A DNA stretch of 32,506 nt from Clostridia bacterium. GTDB taxonomy: Bacteria; Bacillota; Clostridia; TANB77; CAG-508. Both the position numbers and the translations under genes were made by a program. Below the pieces are notes generated by a model. The model had not been told where the DNA came from and made no database searches. It was given only the letters and a program-made list of their open reading frames with translations. The stretch lies in the NCBI GenBank assembly GCA_022798335.1, contig JAAWMH010000034.1:1-32506 (forward strand), given 5' to 3'. Shown piece after piece: positions 1 through 8,422 of the stretch (position 1 is its first letter; each line of letters starts with the position of its first letter).

Positions 1-2963
1 TTATCCCTATAGGGATAAATGATGGATTCTCCGCCTTCGCCTACCGGAGTTTGACTTATAACGTCTCGCTTGTTTATCCTTTCTATTGTTAAATTTTGCG
101 ATTCCTCTGGTATGCATTTCGGGCAGAACAAATGCTGCTTATCATAGTACATATGGTGGACTGGGCAATACTTGGTAAGTCTTTGCCCTAAAGTTTGCAT
201 TCTGCTCAAAAGCTCTTGAAAATTCTCTTGGCAATTAGACGTATCTATCTCAATGTTTTTGTCTAATGCAAGAATTAAGCAGACATACTCACAAGTCCAT
301 TTAAAGGTATCTTGTGCATTTCCAGTCCTACTTAGTAAGTCAATGTTCAAAATTTGTACTTGCTGTTTATGTCCTTTGCTTAAAAACACATGACCTACAG
401 GATTTTTCCCGCCTCCACTCACATTATGCGTAAATGGATTTTTGGTAAAGCTCCAACCATGCATGACTAATTCTTGTACTTGAAGCATTAAACGGATAAG
501 GCTCTTTAATCTCGGCAAGTTGCTAAGCATAGCTGTTTGTGCAATGTCAATACAACCTGCTGTGTCCTCTAAACCGTTTGCACGCACCCCGTCTTCATAA
601 ATATATCCTATGAATTTATTCTGAATGCTGATTGCTTTTTTATATGGAACAAAACATTCTTGCCCCACATCAAGTCTTGAATCAAGTCTTCTGGCTAATA
701 TCTGGTCTACATTTTTCTCTTTTTGCTGTTTGTCTACATCATTTTTTCGATAGGCTTTTACTTTGCTCCCATTAGGCAGCTCATAATAGCTTGCAGTCTC
801 ATCTTTCCAAAGCTTTTTAGTAGCTCCTAAAATGACAACTGCTTTAGTCTTCTGACAAACTGGGCATAACCCCTTTTTCCCTTCATAGTAAATCCCATGC
901 TCTTTGCAGTACTTATTACAGCTATCCGCAAGTTCATGCCATGTACGTACATACTCAGTGCCATAAAATGCATTTGGGTTATAGCCCTCTTTTTTCAGCT
1001 CATCAATAAACCAATTTGGGCTGCTTACATTAGACACTTTTCTGATCTGAAGGTTACTGTCAAATAGGTTAATATAGCATACACCATCTTTGTCCATCCA
1101 AACAGTGTCTAATGGAATACAGTAAGGAGCAAACTTTGCTACAAGATGCCCAATCAGATAGTACATCTCTTTGTTATTAAGACCTAATAACCCCTCCTTG
1201 GTAAGCCTTTTTCCCTTTATCGGCGTTGTAATATATCCTACCACACAGTATGTGCCATCAGAAGCAATGTCCCTTGAGTAAATAACTTCCGAAATAGTAG
1301 TAATCTTTAAATATTTATACTCAATAGGACCAAATCTTTGATTTAAATCTCTACGCCTACTATCAATTTGTGCTTGTAATTTTGCAATACTCATTCTTCT
1401 TTGCAAAACCACAAATTGCCTACTATCTGGGAGCTGATGCTGTGTTCCCTTTTCTATTGGTAAAGCATACTTTTTTTCAGCTTCATCCTCAAAAAAGAAA
1501 GGAACTTTTTTAGGGTGATACGCAAATCTTTTGTCATATAGATAACCTGAATTTTCTTCTATCAGTACATTTTGGGTAAATATGGTGTATAGTTCTTTTG
1601 CTGTTTCGCAAAGATTAACTTTGTTTCCTAACGCATACTGTATAATTGCATTTGCTAAAGCAGGAATTAAATTTCTAACCTCCCATTTTGTTAAAAATTC
1701 ATTTTCTTTGGTTAGTTTTCCATACTTTTGCTTCAAAAATTCAGTATACCTTTTTAGAAATGCTAACGCAATTTGCTCTTTTAATGTCTCTACAGAAGTA
1801 TTTCTAAGATTAAACAAATCTTCATATGTACCAACATAGTAGTGGTACATTTCATGAAAAACAACATCTGTTTCAAAGTTAAAACCTGAAGTTGCTTCTC
1901 CTTCATCACTTTCTTTAAGTCTTTTTCTTAACTTCAAGAGGAAATCGCTTTGCTTTTTCGTTATATCAAAAATCACGCTAGCTTCTCTAAAAGATACGTC
2001 TTCACTATGTGATTGTGCATAATGGTAACCAATTACATTTCCTTCAAAGTTTCTTATTTCAGACAAAATATTTTCTGCTACAAAATCATCGTAATTTTCT
2101 GAAAACTCCAAAATATGTTGCAAAAAATTTGCAAAACTACCACTATGGTACTTGTAAATTTTGCAATTGTCATTATAAACAACATATCTTCCTGTTTCTT
2201 CTACTACTTGTGTTTTCCCGCTTATGTTTGCAATGTAATAACACCTTATGTACCGCTCTTGTTGATATGCTTGTTCTCTTTCGAGCACTTCTGAAATGTT
2301 ACTTACAACAATCCCTTGTGTAAAATACTGATAGCACATGTAAATAATTGGTTGACGATAGGGAAAACTTGTTATTGGTATAAAATCTTGCTTTAGCAAG
2401 GATTCATAGGTAGCTTGCAAATTTTCTCCCCCAAAAAGTACATAATGAATGTATTCTATTAAGTACCCTTTAGAAGAATTTCTTTCTTCTGACTCTATAT
2501 CAAAAAACGACAAGAACGTCGCTAATTGCTTGCTAGTTCGTTTTTCAAATCTCGAAGAATTTAAGCTATAGCCATACTCTCCTTCCATTTTTTCTATAAA
2601 TTCTACCATTTCTGTAAGCTTTTTTAAATTGCTCATGTATTCCCACTCAGTTTCTGCAAGCCATGCTTCTTTCCAATCAATATAGGCGCAAAATGCCTGA
2701 ATAGTATTTTCGCTACTGAGGTAATAACTAACTATCTGAAAGTCCATAGCGGACGTTTTTATAACCTGCGTATTTTCTTTTAGTCTTTTTACTAACTCAT
2801 AAATTTTTTCTCCAAGCTGTGTATCCTCTACAAAAACAACTACTTTTCCGTTCTTATAATAAAGGGTTTCTTTTCCTTCTACCTCGTATACTTTCCGATA
2901 AGAATAACTACTAAAGTTGTAAAAGAAGTAAGAAAAGACCTTGCTTTTAAATGTCTCAAACAT
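1..2963 (-). CDS. Large multidomain protein with tandem zinc knuckles and a Ser/Thr kinase glycine loop (3' part outside window)
   Basis: An open frame of 987 codons runs from the ATG at 2963, preceded by GAGGTG seven bases upstream, off the left edge, so the C-terminus is missing. Residues 974-983 read VGEGGESIIY, a typical protein-kinase ATP-binding glycine loop, so the catalytic kinase domain should lie outside the window. Two zinc knuckles with identical spacing (C-x2-H-x10-C-x2-C) sit at C686/H689/C700/C703 and C933/H936/C947/C950. The segment before each ends in strands reminiscent of a kinase C-lobe without catalytic residues, suggesting a duplicated degenerate unit (inference). Residues 370-374 are HEMYH, an HExxH zinc-metallopeptidase signature in a plausible hydrophobic context. 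It is the last visible gene of the PP2C/vWA operon. In Ter-type triads the kinase is typically fused to zinc ribbons, which fits. The N-terminal ~500 residues are unrecognised. Confidence 0.72.
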   Translation of the reverse strand, partial: MFETFKSKVFSYFFYNFSSYSYRKVYEVEGKETLYYKNGKVVVFVEDTQLGEKIYELVKRLKENTQVIKTSAMDFQIVSYYLSSENTIQAFCAYIDWKEAWLAETEWEYMSNLKKLTEMVEFIEKMEGEYGYSLNSSRFEKRTSKQLATFLSFFDIESEERNSSKGYLIEYIHYVLFGGENLQATYESLLKQDFIPITSFPYRQPIIYMCYQYFTQGIVVSNISEVLEREQAYQQERYIRCYYIANISGKTQVVEETGRYVVYNDNCKIYKYHSGSFANFLQHILEFSENYDDFVAENILSEIRNFEGNVIGYHYAQSHSEDVSFREASVIFDITKKQSDFLLKLRKRLKESDEGEATSGFNFETDVVFHEMYHYYVGTYEDLFNLRNTSVETLKEQIALAFLKRYTEFLKQKYGKLTKENEFLTKWEVRNLIPALANAIIQYALGNKVNLCETAKELYTIFTQNVLIEENSGYLYDKRFAYHPKKVPFFFEDEAEKKYALPIEKGTQHQLPDSRQFVVLQRRMSIAKLQAQIDSRRRDLNQRFGPIEYKYLKITTISEVIYSRDIASDGTYCVVGYITTPIKGKRLTKEGLLGLNNKEMYYLIGHLVAKFAPYCIPLDTVWMDKDGVCYINLFDSNLQIRKVSNVSSPNWFIDELKKEGYNPNAFYGTEYVRTWHELADSCNKYCKEHGIYYEGKKGLCPVCQKTKAVVILGATKKLWKDETASYYELPNGSKVKAYRKNDVDKQQKEKNVDQILARRLDSRLDVGQECFVPYKKAISIQNKFIGYIYEDGVRANGLEDTAGCIDIAQTAMLSNLPRLKSLIRLMLQVQELVMHGWSFTKNPFTHNVSGGGKNPVGHVFLSKGHKQQVQILNIDLLSRTGNAQDTFKWTCEYVCLILALDKNIEIDTSNCQENFQELLSRMQTLGQRLTKYCPVHHMYYDKQHLFCPKCIPEESQNLTIERINKRDVISQTPVGEGGESIIYPYRD

Positions 2964-2989
2964 TTTTTTCACCTCTTACTTTTTACTTT

Positions 2990-3020
2990 GCGGGGGAACC
3001 TTTTGACAAGGTTCCCCCGC
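2990..3020. other. Strong intergenic hairpin upstream of the kinase-like gene
   Basis: A perfect 13-bp inverted repeat (GCGGGGGAACCTT, loop TTGAC) lies between the vWA stop and the start of the large kinase-like gene. It lacks a T-run on the minus strand, so it is a poor intrinsic terminator in the operon's direction. It may lower read-through, stabilise the upstream mRNA or mask the next gene's leader. It ends 26 bases before the downstream ATG. Confidence 0.55.
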
Positions 3021-3044
3021 CTTTCTTCTAGGAAACACTATTTT

Positions 3045-3752
3045 CTAGATCGAACTAAGCCAATCGTCATCCTCCAAAGCCTGGGCAGTGGTAGCCGAAT
3101 AACCAGCAGAACTGCTTTTATCAGCAGCTTTGCTAAAGAAATCGGCTCCCAAAGCCTTCAGGCTCCTCGACTGTTCTTTACAGGACTGAGAAAGTTCAAC
3201 TCCCAAGAAGTTTACAAGGGTATTTCTATCATTTACATCAATGGTAGAAACAAATCCGAGATCCTTTCCAAAATTGGACGAAATAGCATTTCCAAATGCA
3301 ACAAATACGGTAGTTACGCCAGCTAAGTTCAAATCCAGAATTGCCTTTTTTGCAGCCTCGGGATTACCAGGATCACCACAGGGCATTCCATCAGAAAAAA
3401 CAATAAACGTTCCTCTGGGAGTACACCCTGTCCTTACCGTAACCTCTCTCATATAAGTGCTCAAATGCGTGGCTCCATGCATAATGGAAAAATACAGTGC
3501 CGTACCGCCCCCTGAGCGATAATCAGTATTAAATTCCTGCAAACTGCAAAAATCATTCAAACGAACGGTTTCATCAAAAGTGCTTTTCGAAATCGCAATA
3601 GAATTCGCCTCAGGGAAGCCTTCAAAGCTCTTTTTGTAGGACTCTAAGCCCTGTCTTACATTGCTTGCATCGTGCTCCATAGAGCCAGACTCATCAATGA
3701 GCATCATAAAAACATTGATCTGATCAGAAGAAAAATCAAACTTGTTTGCCAT
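3045..3752 (-). CDS. TerY-like von Willebrand factor A domain protein
   Basis: A cytoplasmic vWA protein of 235 residues. The start is the ATG at 3752, with AGGAGG (as GGAGGT) nine bases upstream; a longer in-frame extension to 3824 has no such site. The metal-ion-dependent adhesion site is complete: D20-E-S-G-S24 (DxSxS), the GGGTAL threonine loop and FSDG with its aspartate. Length and motifs match TerY-type proteins, which pair with a PP2C phosphatase and a kinase in Ter stress or anti-phage triads. The acidic, Ser-rich tail ending DDDWLSSI may be a phosphorylated or docking tail (inference). The gene follows the 514-residue gene by 28 bases, in the same operon. It is visibly richer in G and C than the genes around it. 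Confidence 0.85.
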   Translation of the reverse strand: MANKFDFSSDQINVFMMLIDESGSMEHDASNVRQGLESYKKSFEGFPEANSIAISKSTFDETVRLNDFCSLQEFNTDYRSGGGTALYFSIMHGATHLSTYMREVTVRTGCTPRGTFIVFSDGMPCGDPGNPEAAKKAILDLNLAGVTTVFVAFGNAISSNFGKDLGFVSTIDVNDRNTLVNFLGVELSQSCKEQSRSLKALGADFFSKAADKSSSAGYSATTAQALEDDDWLSSI

Positions 3753-3780
3753 TTTTGTTACCTCCAATTGTTGTTTTTTG

Positions 3781-5325
3781 TTAAGTGGTAGCTTGCAGGA
3801 AAGTTTGTACATTTTCCAAGCCATTAAAGTAAAAGGAGTTTATTACTACCTTGTCCCCTAAGACCTGAAAATCGATATTCAGCTTTTCTAAGCTGCGTAT
3901 CACTTGTTTTGTGTATTCATCCAAAGAAAATATTGTTACATACTCCTTGTTAGGAAGCTGCATAACAGCTTGTTTCTTCTGCTCAATTTCTCTAGCTGTA
4001 TACGCATATTTTTCCTGATACCTGCTAATAAACCTTGCTAAGTCGTTTGGTACACTTTGAATTACCTGAGTAGCATCAAACAGCAGTGCCAAAAAGTAGA
4101 TTTCTTTGTAAGTTACTTCTTTTGGCAATTGCTTTACTACTTTTAGCAGTACCAAAACCCGGTTGTCATGCGTTTCAGAGAACACTCTGGTTAAAGATAA
4201 ATAGGCATTTGTTACAGGTGCAACTAAAACATCGTCTTCTTCCACCCTAATGTCCATTCTGGCAATCAGCTTTACTTTACGCTTTTCCCTGTCTACTTTG
4301 CTTTCTTTCAGCATTTCAAGCAAGTTTGCCTCATAGCCTAAGAATTCATACCATAAAGTGGAATCTTTGATTTTTGCCTCCATATCTTTGGCATATGCTA
4401 AAGTGAGAACTAAATTTTTTCCATCCTCCCTTAACATCTTCTGGCAAGCCTTGTCTTCAACCAGTTCTAGCAATTCAGCTAAATCATAAATTTCATCTTT
4501 GACAAAGCTTTTAAATGCCTCGATGTAATCATAGCCTTTAAAATGAATTGGCATAACCAGCTCTTCTATAAGCTCATTTGGCGATTTTCCAAAGTTTCGT
4601 ATGCTTGCTTTAAAAATAAGATAATCTGCATAGCACATTAACTCCAAAAGCCTTTGCCTAAACTGCTTATCCTGCATGATGTATTCGCTTTGCTTCACTT
4701 CTTGTACTAAACCTACTTGGGTTTCTTTTGCCCTTTCTAACTGAGAATTTGCTTTTTGTACATCACCTTTTTTGGTGTGCACAATGGAAACATTGTATAA
4801 AATATTCAATTTTACGATTAAGCGTCCAATACGACTTACAAGAATCCTAAACTTTACCTCTTTTTCGATAAAATATCGAATGTCCTTTGCTAAGTCATCC
4901 ACCTCTTGTTTTTTTGCCCAGTTGGTATCCGGGTCAATAGCAAAAGTTAAGCTCTTTTTGATTTCCTCTAAACTGAAGTAGTAATCCTGCTGCAATAGCT
5001 TAATTCTTTCAGAAAAAGTTTTGTACTCTTCAGGAAAGTCTTTCTCAAAAATTGCAATCTCTTGCTCAAGTGCATATAGTCTGTCTAGCATAGAACTTCT
5101 CAAACCATAAATTGCACTATTTATGAAGCTCATCTCCTCCTGTTTTTCTTCTGGCGGTACTCCTGATTTTGGTGTTTTTTCTTCCTTTTGCTGCTTTTTT
5201 GCTTCCTCTACAGTAGTTTGCTCAGCTAAATCAGTGGGAAACTGCTCATCTGTGGCAGGCTTTATCCGAAACACCTTCATCAGAATGTTCCTGAAAAAGT
5301 CAATTATTTTTTGAATAAAGTTCAT
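3781..5325 (-). CDS. Unrecognised 514-residue helical protein of the Ter/Tel operon
   Basis: No family recognised. The ATG at 5325 has GGAGGAG just upstream. Residues 1-22 form an amphipathic or hydrophobic helix (MNFIQKIIDFFRNILMKVF) that could dock the protein to the membrane. A low-complexity linker rich in Glu, Lys, Gln and Pro follows (about 25-65), then a long almost entirely helical body with coiled-coil character (about 70-230) and no recognisable catalytic motif. It lies between the degenerate vWA gene (24 bases upstream) and the TerY-like gene, so it is probably a scaffold or effector of the same phospho-signalling system. In-frame CGG codons are used as Arg here (FRIKP, DNRVL), unlike in the core genes further right. 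Confidence 0.7.
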   Translation of the reverse strand: MNFIQKIIDFFRNILMKVFRIKPATDEQFPTDLAEQTTVEEAKKQQKEEKTPKSGVPPEEKQEEMSFINSAIYGLRSSMLDRLYALEQEIAIFEKDFPEEYKTFSERIKLLQQDYYFSLEEIKKSLTFAIDPDTNWAKKQEVDDLAKDIRYFIEKEVKFRILVSRIGRLIVKLNILYNVSIVHTKKGDVQKANSQLERAKETQVGLVQEVKQSEYIMQDKQFRQRLLELMCYADYLIFKASIRNFGKSPNELIEELVMPIHFKGYDYIEAFKSFVKDEIYDLAELLELVEDKACQKMLREDGKNLVLTLAYAKDMEAKIKDSTLWYEFLGYEANLLEMLKESKVDREKRKVKLIARMDIRVEEDDVLVAPVTNAYLSLTRVFSETHDNRVLVLLKVVKQLPKEVTYKEIYFLALLFDATQVIQSVPNDLARFISRYQEKYAYTAREIEQKKQAVMQLPNKEYVTIFSLDEYTKQVIRSLEKLNIDFQVLGDKVVINSFYFNGLENVQTFLQATT

Positions 5326-5349
5326 ACTAACTCCTCCTGCACTTTTTTC

Positions 5350-6306
5350 CTAATAAGTTTTAGCAATAGAGCCTATAGACCTAAATCCCATTTCAGCAGC
5401 TGCAATAAAGCTTTCTTCCGTAAGGCAAAAATATTTGGTAATAACGCCAAACTTCTTAGCAATATCGCTGAATTTTTGTGCTGCTATACTTTTAGTACAT
5501 TTAGAGCCCTGATCCCTACAAGTGCCAATGCCCAAAATTTCAATACGATTAATACGTATCTTTTCTTTTTCCGATTCTTCAATTACCATGTAGCTCTTGT
5601 CTGCCAAACTGCTAGCCATAAGTAAAGCATCATACAAACAGGCTTCTTCTCCTATCTTGTCTTCTAATAAGAGTTCTTGGTACCTAACATCTTCTGCCTT
5701 AAAGGCTCTAGTTTCTTGAATGTCTTTTCCGTAATAAATAATACGTACTAAACCTTCTCTTACAAGCCCATCTACAATTTTCTCAACATCTTGCTTTTGC
5801 GCTGCTACTTGCAGTGTGTTTTCAATTAGCAAAATGGTTAACTTTTTTTCCTGAATAGGCTTATAAGGAATAAAAGATCTGCTGTAATAAGGAGTTATTG
5901 CTTCACTTTTTAGTGTTCCGCTTTTTAGCGTAGTTTCAAGAGCATCTGCTGTATCCTCTATGCCTGTAATTCCTTTTGTAGTTTGTACAGTACTTGCCTT
6001 TGGAGTCTCTTTAGCAGGCTCTTTAGAAGGTTCTTCCGGAAGCTCTTTTGGACCCTGAATAAAATCCTTAACAGCCTGCATAAAGCCTTTTAGCTCTTGT
6101 TTAGTTTCAACTGTTCCTTGCTGCATTTTCGCAGGCTTTACCGTCTGGTTTACCGTAGCTTTCGGCTTTGCTTCCCGCTCTACTGTTGTTTCTTCTACTA
6201 ACTTTCCGTCTCGATATACTATTGTTTGAGAAACTGGCTGTTCTTCGGTTTTTTTTGCCTTTTGATCCATTTTGCTTTCATTTCCTTTTGACTTAAAAAT
6301 CCCCAT
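5350..6306 (-). CDS. Degenerate vWA-fold protein with disordered N-terminus
   Basis: A 318-residue protein. Residues 1-150 are charged and low-complexity (many Lys, Glu, Pro, Thr), ending in a segment SRSFIPYKP. The remaining part looks like a vWA fold: a first strand KKLTILLIEN, a helix with LYDALLMASSLAD, and the strand IEILGIGTCRD. The metal site is missing, since the DxSxS position reads ENTLQ, so it probably binds a partner rather than metal. Its ATG overlaps the PP2C stop by one base (TAATG), indicating translational coupling, and the 514-residue gene follows by 24 bases. It may be a non-catalytic adaptor or kinase substrate (inference). One in-frame CGG is read as Arg (VEREAK). Confidence 0.7.
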   Translation of the reverse strand: MGIFKSKGNESKMDQKAKKTEEQPVSQTIVYRDGKLVEETTVEREAKPKATVNQTVKPAKMQQGTVETKQELKGFMQAVKDFIQGPKELPEEPSKEPAKETPKASTVQTTKGITGIEDTADALETTLKSGTLKSEAITPYYSRSFIPYKPIQEKKLTILLIENTLQVAAQKQDVEKIVDGLVREGLVRIIYYGKDIQETRAFKAEDVRYQELLLEDKIGEEACLYDALLMASSLADKSYMVIEESEKEKIRINRIEILGIGTCRDQGSKCTKSIAAQKFSDIAKKFGVITKYFCLTEESFIAAAEMGFRSIGSIAKTY

Positions 6307-6992
6307 TATTTTTCCCCTCCAAATGCACCAATTGTAACATCATCTGCAAAGCTTTGCTTGTTTGTTTTCAAAGTCATTTCTATATAAGCTCTGCAACCTG
6401 CTGCTAACTGGTTATCAACTTCTTTTACATCCCCTCTGGCAATTGGCATAACTCCATCTGTAGCAATTGCTACTTCTGGAAATACCTTTCTATCAAAGGT
6501 AAATGTTTTAAAGCCCAAATCCTTGAAGTTCGTTTCTGGCAAATCGCAATATTTATACGCAAAATAGGGAGGGCATTTGCCATAATAGAATTTCAAATAG
6601 CTTATACAGCCCCACTTATTTTTTGTAATCACATAGCCATCGCCAAACATCTTTACAATATAAGAATCTTCTGTTTTGAAGCACGCAATAATGGTAAAAA
6701 GCAAATTTTCCATAATGAACTCTTTTTCTAACTCTTCTTGCTCTGGGTAATGCTTTTTCATCGCCTCGATAATGTCGTCAAAAACGCTTTTTACATTATC
6801 CTCAAATTTTTCTGCGCTATCCCATTCCTCCTTCCTAGACAAAAGTTGTGCAAACAACCTTGTTCCTATTTCAGAATACTTAGCTCCGCTGCACCCGTCT
6901 AAAACAAGTATCGCCCGTGGAGTTTCCATTCCGAAGTCTTGGTTGTTTAGTCCTTGTGTAAAATGACCAAAACCTTGAGAAGTTATAATCAT
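6306..6992 (-). CDS. PP2C-family Ser/Thr protein phosphatase
   Basis: A 228-residue compact PP2C (PPM) phosphatase, expected to dephosphorylate Ser/Thr residues with two metal ions. Conserved elements in order: GFGHFTQGLNNQD with D19, the metal-binding D32-G33, ATDG with D179, and ADDVT with D217/D218. All core acidic ligands are present, so it should be active. It is the first gene of the operon, starting 53 bases after the -10 box; AAAGGAG lies about ten bases before the ATG. The next gene overlaps its stop codon. PP2C, TerY-like vWA and a kinase together are the signature of the TerY phosphorylation triad. It probably reverses phosphorylation by the kinase at the left edge. Confidence 0.88.
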   Translation of the reverse strand: MIITSQGFGHFTQGLNNQDFGMETPRAILVLDGCSGAKYSEIGTRLFAQLLSRKEEWDSAEKFEDNVKSVFDDIIEAMKKHYPEQEELEKEFIMENLLFTIIACFKTEDSYIVKMFGDGYVITKNKWGCISYLKFYYGKCPPYFAYKYCDLPETNFKDLGFKTFTFDRKVFPEVAIATDGVMPIARGDVKEVDNQLAAGCRAYIEMTLKTNKQSFADDVTIGAFGGEK

Positions 6993-7044
6993 ACTTTCTC
7001 ATTCTCCTTTCAACTTTGCCATTCTAAATAGAATCTGCTCCTCT

Positions 7045-7073
7045 ATTTTATCACATTTTTTATGTAAATTCAA
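7045..7073 (-). promoter_or_regulatory. SigA-type promoter of the PP2C-vWA-kinase operon
   Basis: Reading the minus strand, TTGAAT (7073-7068), a 17-base spacer and TAAAAT (7050-7045) form a good vegetative promoter. It sits between the telA terminator and the PP2C start, so the operon has its own transcription start. Confidence 0.7.
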
Positions 7074-7075
7074 GT

Positions 7076-7115
7076 AAAAACCGGGCAAATTTACATAAAT
7101 TTGCCCGGTTTTTTT
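7076..7115. terminator. Bidirectional intrinsic terminator after telA
   Basis: A perfect 12-bp stem (CCGGGCAAATTT, loop ACAT) is flanked by A5 on one side and T7 on the other. It lies five bases beyond the telA stop, separates telA from the PP2C operon and would work in both directions. Confidence 0.9.
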
Positions 7116-7120
7116 GCCTT

Positions 7121-8335
7121 TTAGAATTTCAGCCCTGTAGTGGTCCCCACACTTGTAGTAGTACCACCCTCAATTTTTAACGGTTCCGTCGTCCCAATGC
7201 AGCTTTCCAGCTCCTTGATCAGTCCTTCGATTTCGGTCATATCAGCCCTCATCTTAGGAAGCATCTCTTCTGCCGTTTTCTCAATAGCATGGCAGCTGTT
7301 AATCACCGTGTTGACAGCCTCTTTTGCAGCATCCATATTATAGAAGCCAGCATAAATCAGCTTTTCGGTATCTTCAGCAGTCATACCAACGGTTTTGGAA
7401 ACTTCCTTAATGAGCTCATCACTGAGCCTGGTAATAGCCTTCTGCCCTTCCAGGACCTCTCGCGTTTTAGCATCCAACACGGCATTTCTGAGCTGCTGCC
7501 CAATCAGCGCCATGCTGTTGTCTACCTGCGTGTGAATCGCAATCTGAACATTCCGATTGCCCCTTTTCACAAGAGCAAGCTGGCCAATACTGAGATGATA
7601 CATCACACGGGACTTTTCCAGATTGGCCAAGGTAACCTTAAAAATACCAAAGCCTTCCTTCATAGCCTCGTACTCCTGCGAATACCTCTGCAGTCCAGTC
7701 TGCTGCTGCATATCCTGAAGATCAGCGAGCTCCTGTTCCACACGAGGTACCGCCAGCTGTCCTGCAATAATGTACTTTTCCAGCAAAGCAATGTTTTCAC
7801 GATCGCTAAAACTGGAACGCTCAATTTCTGCATAGGCCTTTTTCATCATTTCCAGCCATGTATCGCAGGAACTTTTCAGGTCAGCCAGGAGCTTGTAACT
7901 GGTTGCGGCACTGTTCTGGAGCTTTTGCGTGCGGGGATTCTTTCCCCCGTTCATCAGCTTCATCAAAAACTTCTGGAAGAAGCCCGGCTCCTGAAGCACA
8001 AGGTTAAAATCTTCATAACTGTCAGAAGCCTTCTTGGAAAGTGCCCTTACCTGCTCGATAACCCTCTGGTCCGCATCAGAGCCTCTCTCATCCTTCAGAA
8101 AGGCGCCGCACTGCTCAAACGTCTTCCTCAGCGCGCCCGCGCCGTAGTTCATAACGTTCTCAATTTTCCTTACATCGATGCTTTCAGAAAGAGCAACAAT
8201 TTCCTGCCGCTCTTCCTCGGGAAAGTACTGAAGAGCCGTATCGCAGTTTAGCGGAAGCACATCCACCGCTGCGGTAGGAACTGCAACCTCTACTCCGATG
8301 TCTTGTACCTGGGGTTCCATAACTTGCTCTGACAT
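7121..8335 (-). CDS. telA: TelA-family toxic anion resistance protein
   Basis: A 404-residue, mostly helical protein resembling the TelA/KlaA 'toxic anion resistance' family. Family members are linked to tellurite, colicin, phage and envelope-stress resistance, but the biochemical function is unknown. Family-like stretches include the central ALVKRGNRNVQIAIHTQVD region and the C-terminal helices. The start is the ATG at 8335, with GGAGG nine bases upstream; a TTG three codons earlier overlaps that site. It is monocistronic: consensus promoter at 8394-8422, terminator at 7076-7115. Its base composition is clearly more GC-rich than nearby genes, suggesting transfer together with the neighbouring vWA-phosphatase-kinase operon. 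Confidence 0.87.
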   Translation of the reverse strand: MSEQVMEPQVQDIGVEVAVPTAAVDVLPLNCDTALQYFPEEERQEIVALSESIDVRKIENVMNYGAGALRKTFEQCGAFLKDERGSDADQRVIEQVRALSKKASDSYEDFNLVLQEPGFFQKFLMKLMNGGKNPRTQKLQNSAATSYKLLADLKSSCDTWLEMMKKAYAEIERSSFSDRENIALLEKYIIAGQLAVPRVEQELADLQDMQQQTGLQRYSQEYEAMKEGFGIFKVTLANLEKSRVMYHLSIGQLALVKRGNRNVQIAIHTQVDNSMALIGQQLRNAVLDAKTREVLEGQKAITRLSDELIKEVSKTVGMTAEDTEKLIYAGFYNMDAAKEAVNTVINSCHAIEKTAEEMLPKMRADMTEIEGLIKELESCIGTTEPLKIEGGTTTSVGTTTGLKF

Positions 8336-8393
8336 ACTTTTCAACCTCCGTTATTTTTTTGAATTTGTATATAAAAATGTTTTTGCTGGCAAT

Positions 8394-8422
8394 AGTATAT
8401 CACACTTCTCCTCTTATGTCAA
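8394..8422 (-). promoter_or_regulatory. Consensus promoter of telA
   Basis: Minus strand TTGACA (8422-8417), 17-base spacer, TATACT (8399-8394). The -35 box overlaps the stop codon of the Spo0A-C-like gene, so the two genes are packed tightly but transcribed separately. Confidence 0.85.

Noticed and set aside
2988..3326. 112-codon plus-strand frame over the vWA gene
   Set aside because: Shadow of the well-supported vWA gene; starts in the intergenic hairpin without a ribosome site.
7289..8251. 320-codon open frame antisense to telA
   Set aside because: It has no ribosome site, its translated sequence is low-quality and it lies fully over telA, which has clear family similarity, promoter and terminator.
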